Shown: piece after piece, positions 22,977 to 32,386 of the stretch
Numbering within the stretch: position 1 is the first letter of the stretch
Layout of the letters: each line of letters begins with the position of its first letter
Source: Tropicibacter oceani
GTDB taxonomy: Bacteria > Pseudomonadota > Alphaproteobacteria > Rhodobacterales > Rhodobacteraceae
Assembly: GCF_029958925.1 (NCBI RefSeq)
Contig: NZ_CP124616.1
Span: 2,542,001-2,606,000, forward strand
DNA: 64,000 bases
Reading direction: 5' to 3'
The notes under the pieces: model-generated
Database searches by the model: none
What the model saw: the letters and a program-made list of their open reading frames with translations, nothing else
What the model was told of the DNA's origin: nothing
Position numbers and translations under genes: made by a program

Positions 22977-24137
22977 ATGCGTGCAGGTTTTGCCTGCGAC
23001 CCGGCGCAATCGCGCGGACGGCTGGTCGCAGAGGAAGAAAGCGCCTTTCGGTCGTGTTTTCAACGGGATCGGGACCGCATCATCCATGCGTCGTCGTTCC
23101 GGCGGCTGAAACACAAGACCCAGGTTTTCGTCGAACACGAGGGCGATTTCTTTCGCACCCGGCTGACCCATTCGATCGAGGTGGCGCAGGTGGCAAGAAC
23201 CATCGCCAACGCCTTGGGATTGAACACGGATCTGACCGAGGCGGTCGCCCTGGCGCATGATCTGGGCCACACCCCCTTTGGCCATACCGGAGAGGACGCG
23301 CTGCACGCGCTGATGGCGCCCTATGGCGGCTTTGACCACAACGCCCAGACCCTGCGCATCGTGACCAAGCTGGAATGCCATTACGCCGAATTCGACGGGC
23401 TGAACCTGACCTGGGATACGCTGGAAGGCATCGCCAAGCACAATGGCCCGGTCAAGGAACCGATTCCCTATGCCCTGGCCGAATACAACGCCCTCCACGA
23501 TCTGGAACTGCACACCCACGCCAGCGCCGAGGCGCAGGTTGCCGCGCTGTCGGACGATGTGGCCTACAACAACCACGATCTGCACGACGGGCTGCGCGCC
23601 GGCCTGTTCACCGAAGAAGAGATCTGCGCGCTGCCCATCGTCGGCCCCGCCTATGCCGAGGTCGACCGCCTGTACCCCGATACCGATGCCTATCGGCGCC
23701 GCCACGAAGGGCTGCGCCGGGTTTTTGGCGCCATGGTGGCCGATGTGATCGACACCTCGCAGGCGCGACTGGTGGATGCGGGCTGCACTTCGGCGCAGGA
23801 CATCCGCGAATTTGGCCGCCCGGTCATCGCCTTTTCCGACGGGCTATGGGCCGAGCTCAAGCAGATCCGCGACTTTCTGTTCAAGAACATGTACCGCGCC
23901 CCCAGCGTCATGCGCCAGCGCGCGCTGGTCACCAAGGTCGTCGAGGAGCTTTTCCCGATCTACATGGCCGACCTGTCGCTGCTGCCCGGCCGCTGGCACC
24001 CCGAGGCACAGGCCGCCACCGACGATACCACCCGGGCCCGGCTGGTCGCCGATTACATCGCCGGGATGACCGATCGCTATGCGCTTCAGCAACATGCCCA
24101 GTTCACCGGCACCGATATCCTGCACGACGGCAGCTAG
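22977..24137 (+). CDS. dgt: Deoxyguanosinetriphosphate triphosphohydrolase-like protein
   Basis: HD-domain dNTP triphosphohydrolase, 386 residues. It releases triphosphate from dNTPs and influences nucleotide pools. The HD motif is complete: first His in FFRTRLTHSIEVAQVART, the HD pair in LAHDLGHTPFGHTGEDAL, and a further Asp in LSDDVAYNNHDLHDGLRAG. N-terminal DRDRIIHASSFRRLKHKTQV is the usual Dgt type 2 signature. AAGGA lies upstream of the ATG. Confidence 0.92.
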   Translation: MRAGFACDPAQSRGRLVAEEESAFRSCFQRDRDRIIHASSFRRLKHKTQVFVEHEGDFFRTRLTHSIEVAQVARTIANALGLNTDLTEAVALAHDLGHTPFGHTGEDALHALMAPYGGFDHNAQTLRIVTKLECHYAEFDGLNLTWDTLEGIAKHNGPVKEPIPYALAEYNALHDLELHTHASAEAQVAALSDDVAYNNHDLHDGLRAGLFTEEEICALPIVGPAYAEVDRLYPDTDAYRRRHEGLRRVFGAMVADVIDTSQARLVDAGCTSAQDIREFGRPVIAFSDGLWAELKQIRDFLFKNMYRAPSVMRQRALVTKVVEELFPIYMADLSLLPGRWHPEAQAATDDTTRARLVADYIAGMTDRYALQQHAQFTGTDILHDGS

Positions 24138-24191
24138 GGCTTTTGGCCCTGGGCCTTCTGTGGCACATCTTGCGGTGGAAAGGGGCGCGGG

Positions 24192-24818
24192 TTGTTCAAC
24201 GTGACCAGGTTCAAGGACAAGGTGGCCGTGATTGCCGGGGCCGAACACCCGATGGGCGCGTCGCTGGTGCGGCGCCTTGCGGGATTCGGCGCCAAGGTCG
24301 TGGCCATCGGCACCGACGAGGCGCAGCTGCGCGCCCTGGCCCAGCATTCCCCCGCCCGCATCGAACCCCTGGCGATCAACATGGGGCAACGCGACGTGCT
24401 GCACCTGTTGCAAGAGGCCTGGGCCGAAGAGCCGCTGGACATCTACGTCGATCTGTTCCCGCTGTGCGAGGCGATGTCGCTGGCGCAGACGCGCGACGTC
24501 TTTTCGCGCAGCGCGGCGCTGGCGGCGGCCTTTGCACCGGGGATCCGGCAGGGCCGCGCCAGCGCCGTTCTTGCCTATCCGCAGGGCGACGGCCGCCCGG
24601 CGCCAAACCGTGGAACCCGCGCGGCGGGCTATGCGGCGCTGGTCCGGCACTTTGCGCAACAGGTTGATCCGGGCCGCTTCCTGGGCATCGAGATGCGCGA
24701 CGAGGGCTGTTCCTGGACCGGGTCCGAGTGCCTGTCTGCCGGCGACTGCGTGCTGGTGCTGTGTCACCCGGTGTCGCGGGGGCTGCAATCGGGGTCGGTG
24801 GTGCAGTGGCACCCCTGA
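24192..24818 (+). CDS. SDR-fold protein, probably non-catalytic
   Basis: A 208-residue protein that resembles the short-chain dehydrogenase/reductase fold: an N-terminal Rossmann start (KVAVIAGAEHPMGASLVRRL, with a degenerate glycine motif), a dinucleotide-type beta-alpha-beta (FGAKVVAIGTDEAQL) and a helix at GYAALVRHFAQQ where the YxxxK active-site Lys would be expected but is absent. It therefore looks like a degenerate SDR. The start is a TTG at 24192 with an AAAGGGG Shine-Dalgarno; GTG at 24201 is an alternative. It lies between dgt and an antiporter gene. Confidence 0.6.
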   Translation: MFNVTRFKDKVAVIAGAEHPMGASLVRRLAGFGAKVVAIGTDEAQLRALAQHSPARIEPLAINMGQRDVLHLLQEAWAEEPLDIYVDLFPLCEAMSLAQTRDVFSRSAALAAAFAPGIRQGRASAVLAYPQGDGRPAPNRGTRAAGYAALVRHFAQQVDPGRFLGIEMRDEGCSWTGSECLSAGDCVLVLCHPVSRGLQSGSVVQWHP

Positions 24819-24953
24819 CCGGGTCGCGGGGACCCAAGACGTAGGGGCAAGGAACAAATAGCGCCGCAAGGGCGTTCAACTTGGCTGTCGAACCGGGTAA
24901 AGCTGTGCTGAAATGGACCAAACGCGCCCTGCGCGACATAAGGATGAACTGGA

Positions 24954-26813
24954 ATGGCAGTAGCAGAAACCGCAGGCGGGCTGGACCCGGTCTTGGCCTT
25001 TTCGCTTGTCGGGGCATTGGGCGTGGGCAGTCAGTGGCTGGCCTGGAAACTGCGCCTGCCGGCCATCGTTCTGATGCTGGTGGCGGGCCTGCTGATCGGC
25101 CCTGCGCTGGGGGTTCTTGATCCGGCCCTGCAATTTGGCGACATGCTGTCGCCGATGGTGGCCATCGCGGTGGCCATCATCCTGTTCGAAGGCGGTCTGA
25201 CGCTGAACCTTGAAACCCTGCGCGATGCGGCAGTGGGGGTGCGGCGGCTGGTCTTTGTCGGCGCGCCGCTGGGCTGGATCGCCTCGACGGCGGCGCTGCA
25301 CTACGTGGCGGGCCTCAGCTGGGAGGGCGCGGCGGTCTTTGGCGGCATCATGATCGTCACCGGCCCAACGGTGATTGCCCCCTTGCTGCGCCAGGCGCGG
25401 CTGTCGAAACGCCCCGCGGCCCTGCTGCAATGGGAGGCGATCGTGAACGATCCGGTCGGCGCGCTGGCGGCTGTTCTGGCCTTCGAGGTCGTGATCGTGC
25501 TGCAAACCGCCACGGGCGGCGCCCATGCGGTGCAGCAGCTGGTGATCGGGATCGGCTTTGCCACCATTCTGGGGCTTGGCGCGGGCTGGGGCATCGCGCG
25601 GTCGTTCCGCAATGCGTGGGTGCCGGAATACATGAAGGTCCCCGTCCTGTTCGTTGTTCTTATTGCCATTTTTGCGCTTTCCAATGCGGTTTTGCACGAA
25701 AGCGGGCTGCTGGCCGTGACCATCATGGGGATCTGGATCGCCAACGCCGACCTGCCCAGCTATACCGAGCTGCGCCGCTTCAAGGAGCATGCCACGGTGC
25801 TGCTTGTGTCGGGGGTCTTCATCCTGCTGGCGGCGGGCATGAGCCTTGAGACGCTGATGACGCTGGACTGGCGCGCGGCGGCCTTTGTGCTGTCGGTGAT
25901 CCTGATCGCGCGGCCGCTGCCGGTGCTGATCGCGCTGGCCTTTTCCAACGTGCCCTGGAAGGAACGGCTGCTGGTCGCCTTTACCGGGCCGCGCGGCGTG
26001 GTTCTGGTGGCCGTGGCGGGGCTGTTCGGAGAACGGCTGGTGCAGCTGGGGATCGAGGACGCGGACCGCATCGCGCCTCTGGCCTTTGCTTTGGTCGCGG
26101 CCACGGTGGTGCTGCACGGATTTACTTTGACGCCGCTGGCGCATGCGCTTGGCCTGACCGCCGGTCGCAAGCCGGGGGTGATGATCCTGGGCGGGTCGCG
26201 CTGGTCCGTGGCCCTGGCCAAGGCCCTGCAAAAGCTGGAGTTGCCGGTGATCATCGCCGATCCCAACCATGCCCATCTGCGCAGCGCGCGCGAGGCCGGG
26301 ATCGAAACCTTTTTCGGCGATATCCTGTCCGAGGCGGCAGAACACAAGCTGGAGCTGGCCACCTATGAAAAGCTGGTCTGCGCCACTGACAACGACGCCT
26401 ACAACACCCTTGTGGCGACCGACCTTGCGCCGGAATTCGGCCGCGAAAACGTGCTTCAGCTCAAGCGGGTCAAACAATCCAGCACGCGCCACGCCCTGCC
26501 GTCCACCCTGGGCGGACGTGCCATCGGCGCCGACGAGACGTTTTTCGAGGCCAATGCGCGGCTTGCTCAGGGCTGGGAGTTCCGCGTCACGCAGTTGACC
26601 GAGGAATTCGGTATGGAGCAATGGCGCGAAAAGAACCCCGAGGCGATCGTCACGGCGGAACTTGGCCCCAATGGCACCCTGCGCCTGCTGGGACCAAAGG
26701 ACAGCCCCAAGGGCAGCAAGGGCGCGCAGATCCTTGCGCTGATGCCCACGCGCGATACTCGCAAAGAGGTGCAGAACGGCGCCGACAGGGCAGGCGGGCA
26801 GGCCGGGGCCTGA
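24954..26813 (+). CDS. CPA1-type cation:proton antiporter with TrkA-N domain
   Basis: A 619-residue inner-membrane antiporter. Residues about 10-400 form 12 or so membrane segments of the Na+/H+ exchanger domain, with FEGGLTLNLETLRDAAVG and the conserved Asn-Asp pair in WEAIVNDPVGALAAVLAFE (ion-binding site). From about residue 405 a Rossmann TrkA-N regulatory domain follows (KPGVMILGGSRWSVALAKAL, IIADPNHAHLRSAREAGIETFF; parts), so it probably responds to NAD(H) or a nucleotide. It exchanges Na+ or K+ for protons. Confidence 0.88.
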   Translation: MAVAETAGGLDPVLAFSLVGALGVGSQWLAWKLRLPAIVLMLVAGLLIGPALGVLDPALQFGDMLSPMVAIAVAIILFEGGLTLNLETLRDAAVGVRRLVFVGAPLGWIASTAALHYVAGLSWEGAAVFGGIMIVTGPTVIAPLLRQARLSKRPAALLQWEAIVNDPVGALAAVLAFEVVIVLQTATGGAHAVQQLVIGIGFATILGLGAGWGIARSFRNAWVPEYMKVPVLFVVLIAIFALSNAVLHESGLLAVTIMGIWIANADLPSYTELRRFKEHATVLLVSGVFILLAAGMSLETLMTLDWRAAAFVLSVILIARPLPVLIALAFSNVPWKERLLVAFTGPRGVVLVAVAGLFGERLVQLGIEDADRIAPLAFALVAATVVLHGFTLTPLAHALGLTAGRKPGVMILGGSRWSVALAKALQKLELPVIIADPNHAHLRSAREAGIETFFGDILSEAAEHKLELATYEKLVCATDNDAYNTLVATDLAPEFGRENVLQLKRVKQSSTRHALPSTLGGRAIGADETFFEANARLAQGWEFRVTQLTEEFGMEQWREKNPEAIVTAELGPNGTLRLLGPKDSPKGSKGAQILALMPTRDTRKEVQNGADRAGGQAGA

Positions 26814-26892
26814 CGCTTTGCGCCGCAAAGCCGGATTTGACCCTGCGCGCCATCGTGATACAGGGGGCTCCAAGACCTAGGAGCCTCCTGAC

Positions 26893-28635
26893 ATGAACCT
26901 GTTCAACGATATCCGCAGCCTGGTGATTTCCTCGATCGAGGCACTGCAAGCCGAAGGGCTGTTGCCCGATGGGCTGACCCTGTCCCCCGTGACGGTCGAA
27001 CCGCCGCGCGACGCCGCCCATGGCGACATGGCGACCAATGCCGCGATGGTTCTGTCCAAGCCGGCCGGGAAAAAGCCGCGCGACATCGCCGAAGCCCTGG
27101 CCGCAAAGCTGGCCGATGATCCGCGCATCGCCAGCGCCGAGGTGGCCGGCCCGGGGTTCCTGAACCTGCGGCTGTCGCCCACCGTCTGGCAGCACCTGCC
27201 CGGCGCGATCCTGAAGGCGGGCAACGGCTATGGCCGGTCCGACATGGGCAAGGGGCAAAAGGTCAACGTCGAATACGTCAGCGCCAACCCCACCGGCCCG
27301 ATGCACGTGGGCCATGCCCGTGGCGCCGTGGTGGGCGATGCGATCGCCAGCCTGCTGGATTATGCCGGCTACGAGGTGACGCGCGAATATTACATCAACG
27401 ACGGCGGCGCGCAGGTCGATGTTTTGGCCCGCTCGGTCTATATGCGTTACCAGGAGGCGCATGACCTCAGCGTCGACTGGCCCGAGGGCAGCTATCCCGG
27501 CGATTACCTGATCCCGGTCGGAGAGGCGCTCAAGGACAAGGTCGGCGACATCTGGCTTGAGGCCCCCGAAGAAGAGTGGCTGGACGAGGTGCGCGAATTC
27601 GCCACCGAGGCGATGATGGCGCTGATCCGCGAAGATCTGGCGGCGCTTGGCGTGCACATGGACCACTTCTTTTCGGAAAAATCGCTTTATGGCACCGGCA
27701 AGATCGAGGCGGCCATCGACTCGTTGCGCGCCAAGGGGTTGATCTATCGCGGCACGCTTGAGCCGCCCAAGGGCAAGACCCCCGAAGACTGGGAGCCGCG
27801 CGAACAGACGCTGTTCAAATCCACCGCGCATGGCGATGACGTCGACCGCCCGATCATGAAGTCGGACGGATCGTGGACCTATTTCGCCCCCGATATCGCC
27901 TATCACTATGACAAGGTGATGCGCGGTTTCGATCTGTTGATCGACATCTTTGGCGCCGACCATGGCGGTTATGTCAAACGGATGAAGGCGGCGGTTTCGG
28001 CGCTGTCCGAGGGCCGCGTGCCGCTGGACATCAAGCTGGTGCAGCTGGTCAAGCTGTTCAAGAACGGCGAACCGTTCAAGATGTCCAAGCGGGCAGGGAC
28101 CTTTGTCACCTTGCGCGATCTGGTCGATCTGGTCGGCCCCGACGTGGCGCGGTTCCACATGCTGACCCGCAAGAACGACGCGCCGCTGGATTTCGATTTC
28201 GACAAGGTGGTCGAACAGTCCAAGGAAAACCCGGTGTTCTACGTCCAGTATGCCCATGCGCGGGTCTGTTCCGTCATGCGCAAGGCCGCCGAGCAAGGCA
28301 TTGATGTGTCTGACGAAACCCTGGCCGGGGTCGATCTTTCGACCATGGCCCACGAGGACGAGCTGGAACTGGCGCGCAAGCTGGCCGAATGGCCGCGCCT
28401 GATCGAGATCGCGGCGCGCGGCAATGAACCGCACCGGGTCGCAACCTACCTGTCCGAGGTCGCATCCGACCTGCATGGCCTGTGGAACCGGGGCAATGAC
28501 GAACCCGCCTTGCGGTTCTTGCAGGACGATCCTGCAACATCCCAGAGCAAGATCGCGCTGGCCCGTGCCACGGCGGTTGTCATTTCGTCCGGTCTGGGTA
28601 TTCTTGGCGTGACCCCGATGGAGGAAATGCGCTGA
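26893..28635 (+). CDS. argS: Arginyl-tRNA synthetase
   Basis: Class I aminoacyl-tRNA synthetase, 580 residues. The HIGH-type motif is in [19 protein letters not shown], and a KMSK-type motif is present as FKMSKRAGT, at about residue 397. The N-terminal Add-1 tRNA-binding domain and the C-terminal DALR anticodon-binding domain ([18 protein letters not shown]) are complete. It is the first gene of an argS-SPOR-nagZ-scpA-scpB unit. Confidence 0.96.
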   Translation: MNLFNDIRSLVISSIEALQAEGLLPDGLTLSPVTVEPPRDAAHGDMATNAAMVLSKPAGKKPRDIAEALAAKLADDPRIASAEVAGPGFLNLRLSPTVWQHLPGAILKAGNGYGRSDMGKGQKVNVEYVSANPTGPMHVGHARGAVVGDAIASLLDYAGYEVTREYYINDGGAQVDVLARSVYMRYQEAHDLSVDWPEGSYPGDYLIPVGEALKDKVGDIWLEAPEEEWLDEVREFATEAMMALIREDLAALGVHMDHFFSEKSLYGTGKIEAAIDSLRAKGLIYRGTLEPPKGKTPEDWEPREQTLFKSTAHGDDVDRPIMKSDGSWTYFAPDIAYHYDKVMRGFDLLIDIFGADHGGYVKRMKAAVSALSEGRVPLDIKLVQLVKLFKNGEPFKMSKRAGTFVTLRDLVDLVGPDVARFHMLTRKNDAPLDFDFDKVVEQSKENPVFYVQYAHARVCSVMRKAAEQGIDVSDETLAGVDLSTMAHEDELELARKLAEWPRLIEIAARGNEPHRVATYLSEVASDLHGLWNRGNDEPALRFLQDDPATSQSKIALARATAVVISSGLGILGVTPMEEMR

Positions 28636-28713
28636 CACAAGGCGCCGCCATCGGGCATTAGGCAGAGCAGCAGATCTGGGCGGCAACGTACCGCCCGGAC
28701 GAGACGAGGCAAA

Positions 28714-29724
28714 ATGACCGATTACACCTATCACGGTGCCGCGACTTCGGCGCCTGCGCCGCGCAATGTGGCCTCTGTGACCAATTGGGCCGGGGCGGTT
28801 GCGTCCTTGGCCTTGATCGTTGGCGTTGGCATATGGGGTTACAAGGTCGTCGCGCGCGACGTGTCCGGCGTGCCGGTGGTGCGGGCAACCGCCACCCCGA
28901 TGCGCATCGCCCCCGAGAACCCCGGCGGAACGCTGGCCGATCACCAGGGCCTTGCGGTCAACCAGGTGGCGGGCAGCGGCATTGCCGCGCCGCCCGCCGA
29001 TCGCCTTGTGCTGGCTCCGCGCCCTGCCGGGCTTAGCGAAGACGACGTGGCCCAGGGCCTGCTGGCGGCCATTCCCGAACCCGAGGCCGCCCCGCGCGCC
29101 GTGGCGCTGCAACCCGCGCCCGACCTGGCCGTGCCCGACGCAGGCGCGCCCGCGCAAGACGCCCCCGAGGCCGAGCTTGACCCGATTCAGGCCCTGGCCA
29201 ATCAGCTGGCCGCCGGGGCCGTGCCGCTGGGTGCGCTGGCCCCAGCCGAAACCCTCGATGACGAGGCCGAAACCGACATGGCGCTGCTGGACAGCAGCAC
29301 GACAACCACCGCCGAGACGCCATTGCCCGGGCCCGGACTGGCCCGGTCGCTGCGCCCGCGCGTGCGCCCCGCAGGCATTCAAGAGGCCTCCCTGACGGCA
29401 CTGGCCCCCGAAACCATCGCGGCCACCGTCGCGCAGGCCTCGGCACGCGAGCTGGACGCGGCCGCTTTGCCGACAGGCACGCGGCTGGTGCAGATCGGCG
29501 CCTTTGACAGCCCCGAAACCGCGCGCGCCGAATGGCAGCGGCTCGAAGGGCGGTTTGGCGATTATCTTGAGGGCAAGGATCGCGTGATCCAAAAAGCCAG
29601 TTCGGGCGGGCGCACCTTTTACCGGCTGCGCGCCCATGGCTTTGACGATCTGTCCGACGCCCGCCGGTTCTGTGCGGCCTTTGTCGCGCAAAACGTCGAT
29701 TGCATCCCGGTGGTCACCCGGTGA
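28714..29724 (+). CDS. SPOR-domain protein
   Basis: A 336-residue protein with a short cytoplasmic N-terminus, one membrane segment (AVASLALIVGVGIWGYKVVA, about residues 29-48), a long Ala/Pro/Glu-rich periplasmic linker, and a C-terminal SPOR domain (about 255-336) beginning GTRLVQIGAFDSPETARAEW. SPOR domains bind denuded glycan strands at the division septum. The neighbouring nagZ overlaps the stop by 4 bp (GTGA), consistent with a cell-wall role. Confidence 0.85.
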   Translation: MTDYTYHGAATSAPAPRNVASVTNWAGAVASLALIVGVGIWGYKVVARDVSGVPVVRATATPMRIAPENPGGTLADHQGLAVNQVAGSGIAAPPADRLVLAPRPAGLSEDDVAQGLLAAIPEPEAAPRAVALQPAPDLAVPDAGAPAQDAPEAELDPIQALANQLAAGAVPLGALAPAETLDDEAETDMALLDSSTTTTAETPLPGPGLARSLRPRVRPAGIQEASLTALAPETIAATVAQASARELDAAALPTGTRLVQIGAFDSPETARAEWQRLEGRFGDYLEGKDRVIQKASSGGRTFYRLRAHGFDDLSDARRFCAAFVAQNVDCIPVVTR

Positions 29725-30731
29725 AGCCCTTTGGCGCGGCCATTCTAGGGTGCGAAGGCACCCATCTGTCGGACGAGGAAAAGCGTTTCTTTTCAAAGGT
29801 CAATCCCTTTGGCTTCATCCTGTTTTCGCGCAACCTGGAAAGCACCGGACAGATCCGTGCGCTGACCGGTGCCTTGCGCGACGCGGTGGGTTGGAACGCG
29901 CCCATCTTTGTCGATCAGGAAGGCGGCCGGGTGCAGCGGATGCGCCCGCCTTTGGCCCGTGACTGGCTGCCGCCGCTGCAGGATGTGACACGCTTTGGCG
30001 CCGCCGCCGCTCAGGCCATGGCGCTGCGCTACCGGATCATCAGCGCCGAGCTGCTGGCGCTTGGCATTGACGGCAATTGTTCGCCGGCACTGGACGTGGC
30101 GCGCCCCGACACCCATGCGGTGCTGCGCAACCGGCTGTTGGGCGACACGGTCGACCAGGTGGTGACGCTGGGCCGTGCCGTGGCGCAGGCGCATCTGGAC
30201 ATGGGCGTTCTGCCGGTGATCAAGCATATGCCCGGCCACGGGCTGGGCACGCTGGACAGCCACCTTGAACTGCCCCGCGTCAACGCCCCGCGCGCCGAAC
30301 TGGACAGTGTGGATTTCGCGGCTTTCGCAGCCTTTGCCGACATGCCGCTGGGCATGACCTGCCATCTGGTCTTTGAAGGGATCGACCCGCGTCCCTCGAC
30401 CATCTCGCCGGTGATGATCGACTTGATCCGCCGGCAGATCGGCTTTGACGGGTTCTTGATGACCGATGACATTTCCATGCAGGCGCTGTCGGGCACGGTG
30501 CCCGAACGCGGCGTCGCGGCGCTGGCGGCGGGCTGTGATGCGGTGCTGCATTGCAACGGCGATCTGGCGGAAATGCAGGATTTGATGCAGGCCATCGGCC
30601 CGATGTCCGAGGCCGCGCAGGCCCGGGCCGCGCGGGCGCTTGCCGCGCGCAAACCCCCTGCAAAGGTTGACATCGCACAGCTGGACGCCGAGTTTGAGGC
30701 CCTGAGCCTTGAGCACGCAACCCATGACTGA
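29721..30731 (+). CDS. nagZ: Beta-N-acetylhexosaminidase
   Basis: Glycoside hydrolase family 3 enzyme, cytoplasmic, removing N-acetylglucosamine from peptidoglycan recycling products. The 336-residue protein starts MKPFGAAILGCEGTHLSDEE from a GTG overlapping the SPOR stop. Motifs: FILFSRNLES, FVDQEGGRVQRMRPP, the His-Asp loop KHMPGHGLGTLDSHLELPRV, and FLMTDDISMQAL with the catalytic Asp nucleophile. It overlaps scpA by 8 bp. Confidence 0.92.
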   Translation: MKPFGAAILGCEGTHLSDEEKRFFSKVNPFGFILFSRNLESTGQIRALTGALRDAVGWNAPIFVDQEGGRVQRMRPPLARDWLPPLQDVTRFGAAAAQAMALRYRIISAELLALGIDGNCSPALDVARPDTHAVLRNRLLGDTVDQVVTLGRAVAQAHLDMGVLPVIKHMPGHGLGTLDSHLELPRVNAPRAELDSVDFAAFAAFADMPLGMTCHLVFEGIDPRPSTISPVMIDLIRRQIGFDGFLMTDDISMQALSGTVPERGVAALAAGCDAVLHCNGDLAEMQDLMQAIGPMSEAAQARAARALAARKPPAKVDIAQLDAEFEALSLEHATHD

Positions 30732-31521
30732 CAGCGAAGACCTGTTTGACCAGCCCCAGACCGTCGAAGCGCGCCTTGCCGCCGAGGCGCTGGTCGTCGA
30801 CGTCGACGGGTTCGAAGGGCCGCTGGACCTGTTGCTGAACATGGCGCGGGTGCAAAAGGTCGACCTGCGCAAGATCTCGATCCTCGCTTTGTCGCGCCAG
30901 TACCTGAACTTTGTCGAAAAGGCCAAGGAACTGCGGATCGAACTGGCCGCCGACTATCTGGTCATGGCCGCCTGGCTGGCCTTTCTGAAATCGCGCCTGC
31001 TGCTGCCGCCGGACCCGACCGAGGACGGCCCGTCAGGCGAAGAGCTGGCCGCCCACCTGGCGTTTCAGCTGGAACGCCTGCAGGCGATGCGACAGGCGGC
31101 GGCGCAGCTGATGGCGCGCGACCAGCTGGGCAAGGATTTCTTTGCCCGCGGCATTCCCGAAAAGATGGAGCGCGTGCGCAAGGTCGAATACACCGCGACG
31201 CTGGTGGACCTGATGCAGGGCTATGCCCGCACCCGCACCCGTGACGAATTCCGCCCCTTTGTGATGGATCGCGAAGACGTCTTTACCATGGAAGAGGCGC
31301 TGGACCGGCTGCGCGGCATGATCGGCTTTGCCGGACAATGGACGGATATCCAAAGTTATCTGCCCGATGGCTGGACCGAAGACCCGGTGCGCTGGCGCTC
31401 GGCCACGGCGGCGACCTTTGCGGCTTCGTTGCAACTGGTCAAGGAAGGGCACGCCGAAATGAGGCAATCGGAAAGCTTTGCCCCGATCCAGATGCGCAGA
31501 CGGGAGAGGCCGCGTGACTGA
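30724..31521 (+). CDS. scpA: Segregation and condensation protein A
   Basis: The kleisin subunit of the SMC-ScpAB condensin complex. The 265-residue protein begins MTDSEDLFDQPQ and has the kleisin N-terminal domain VDVDGFEGPLDLLLNMARVQ, which binds the SMC neck, then LAADYLVMAAWLAFLKSRLL and a C-terminal winged-helix part (EDVFTMEEALDRLRGMIGFA). It overlaps nagZ and scpB by 8 bp each. Confidence 0.93.
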   Translation: MTDSEDLFDQPQTVEARLAAEALVVDVDGFEGPLDLLLNMARVQKVDLRKISILALSRQYLNFVEKAKELRIELAADYLVMAAWLAFLKSRLLLPPDPTEDGPSGEELAAHLAFQLERLQAMRQAAAQLMARDQLGKDFFARGIPEKMERVRKVEYTATLVDLMQGYARTRTRDEFRPFVMDREDVFTMEEALDRLRGMIGFAGQWTDIQSYLPDGWTEDPVRWRSATAATFAASLQLVKEGHAEMRQSESFAPIQMRRRERPRD

Positions 31522-32197
31522 CACATCCGACATCGACGCCACCCCGGCACCCGGCCGCCGCGACAGCCTGTTCGAAGCCCCGCCCATGGGCGAGCAGGAG
31601 CGCATGGTCGAGGCGATCCTGTTTGCCACCGCCGAACCGGTGACGGTGCGCGAATTGAACGACCGGATGCCACATGGCTGCGACGCCGCCGAGGCGCTGG
31701 TGCATCTGCGCAAACGCTACGAGGGGCGCGGCGTGCACCTGGTCAAGGTGGGCGATGCCTGGGCGATGCGTACGGCCGGTGACCTGGGCTTTTTGATGCA
31801 GCGCGAAACCGTCGAGCAGCGCAAACTGTCGCGTGCCGCCATCGAAACCTTGGCCATCGTCGCCTATCACCAGCCCGTGACCCGCGCCGAGATCGAGGAA
31901 ATCCGCGGGGTCAGTGTCAGTCGCGGCACGGTCGATCAGCTGCTGGAAATGGAGTGGGTGCGCTTTGGCCGCCGCCGCATGACGCCGGGACGGCCCGTGA
32001 CCTTTGTGGTCACGCAGAATTTCCTGGATCACTTCGGCCTTGAATCCGCACGCGATCTGCCGGGCCTGGCCGAATTGCGCGCCGCGGGCCTGCTGGAAAG
32101 CCGCCCGCTGCCGCTGGGCGCGCCGCAACCGGGCGACGGCGATCTGGACCTCGACGAGGAAACCGACGAAGGCCAGAGCGAGCTTTTCGAGGATTGA
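31514..32197 (+). CDS. scpB: Segregation and condensation protein B
   Basis: The accessory subunit of the SMC-ScpAB complex: tandem winged helices that dimerise and bind ScpA. The 227-residue protein starts at GTG 31514, 8 bp inside scpA. The core is MVEAILFATAEPVTVRELND, LSRAAIETLAIVAYHQPVTR and VDQLLEMEWVRFGRRRMTPG, all typical. The acidic C-terminal tail (LDLDEETDEGQSELFED) is low complexity. Confidence 0.92.
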   Translation: MTDTSDIDATPAPGRRDSLFEAPPMGEQERMVEAILFATAEPVTVRELNDRMPHGCDAAEALVHLRKRYEGRGVHLVKVGDAWAMRTAGDLGFLMQRETVEQRKLSRAAIETLAIVAYHQPVTRAEIEEIRGVSVSRGTVDQLLEMEWVRFGRRRMTPGRPVTFVVTQNFLDHFGLESARDLPGLAELRAAGLLESRPLPLGAPQPGDGDLDLDEETDEGQSELFED

Positions 32198-32386
32198 CGC
32201 GGGACGCGGCGCCGTTGCGTCAGATTTGGAAAATATTTGTTAACCAATTTTGACAACAGTGGTTCGAACAGGGTCGTGCGTGCCAGTTCGAGGATACATG
32301 AATCCATCCATTCCGTTTTGTCCCGTCGCCAAGGGCGCGGGGCCTCCAAGTCTCCGTTTCAGGCAGAGGCCGGCAGTTCGCTGCGG

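Noticed and set aside
26650-29796. 1,048-codon open frame on the minus strand opposite argS and neighbours
   Set aside because: Runs antisense through several well-supported genes (antiporter end, argS, SPOR), so it is a high-GC shadow frame.
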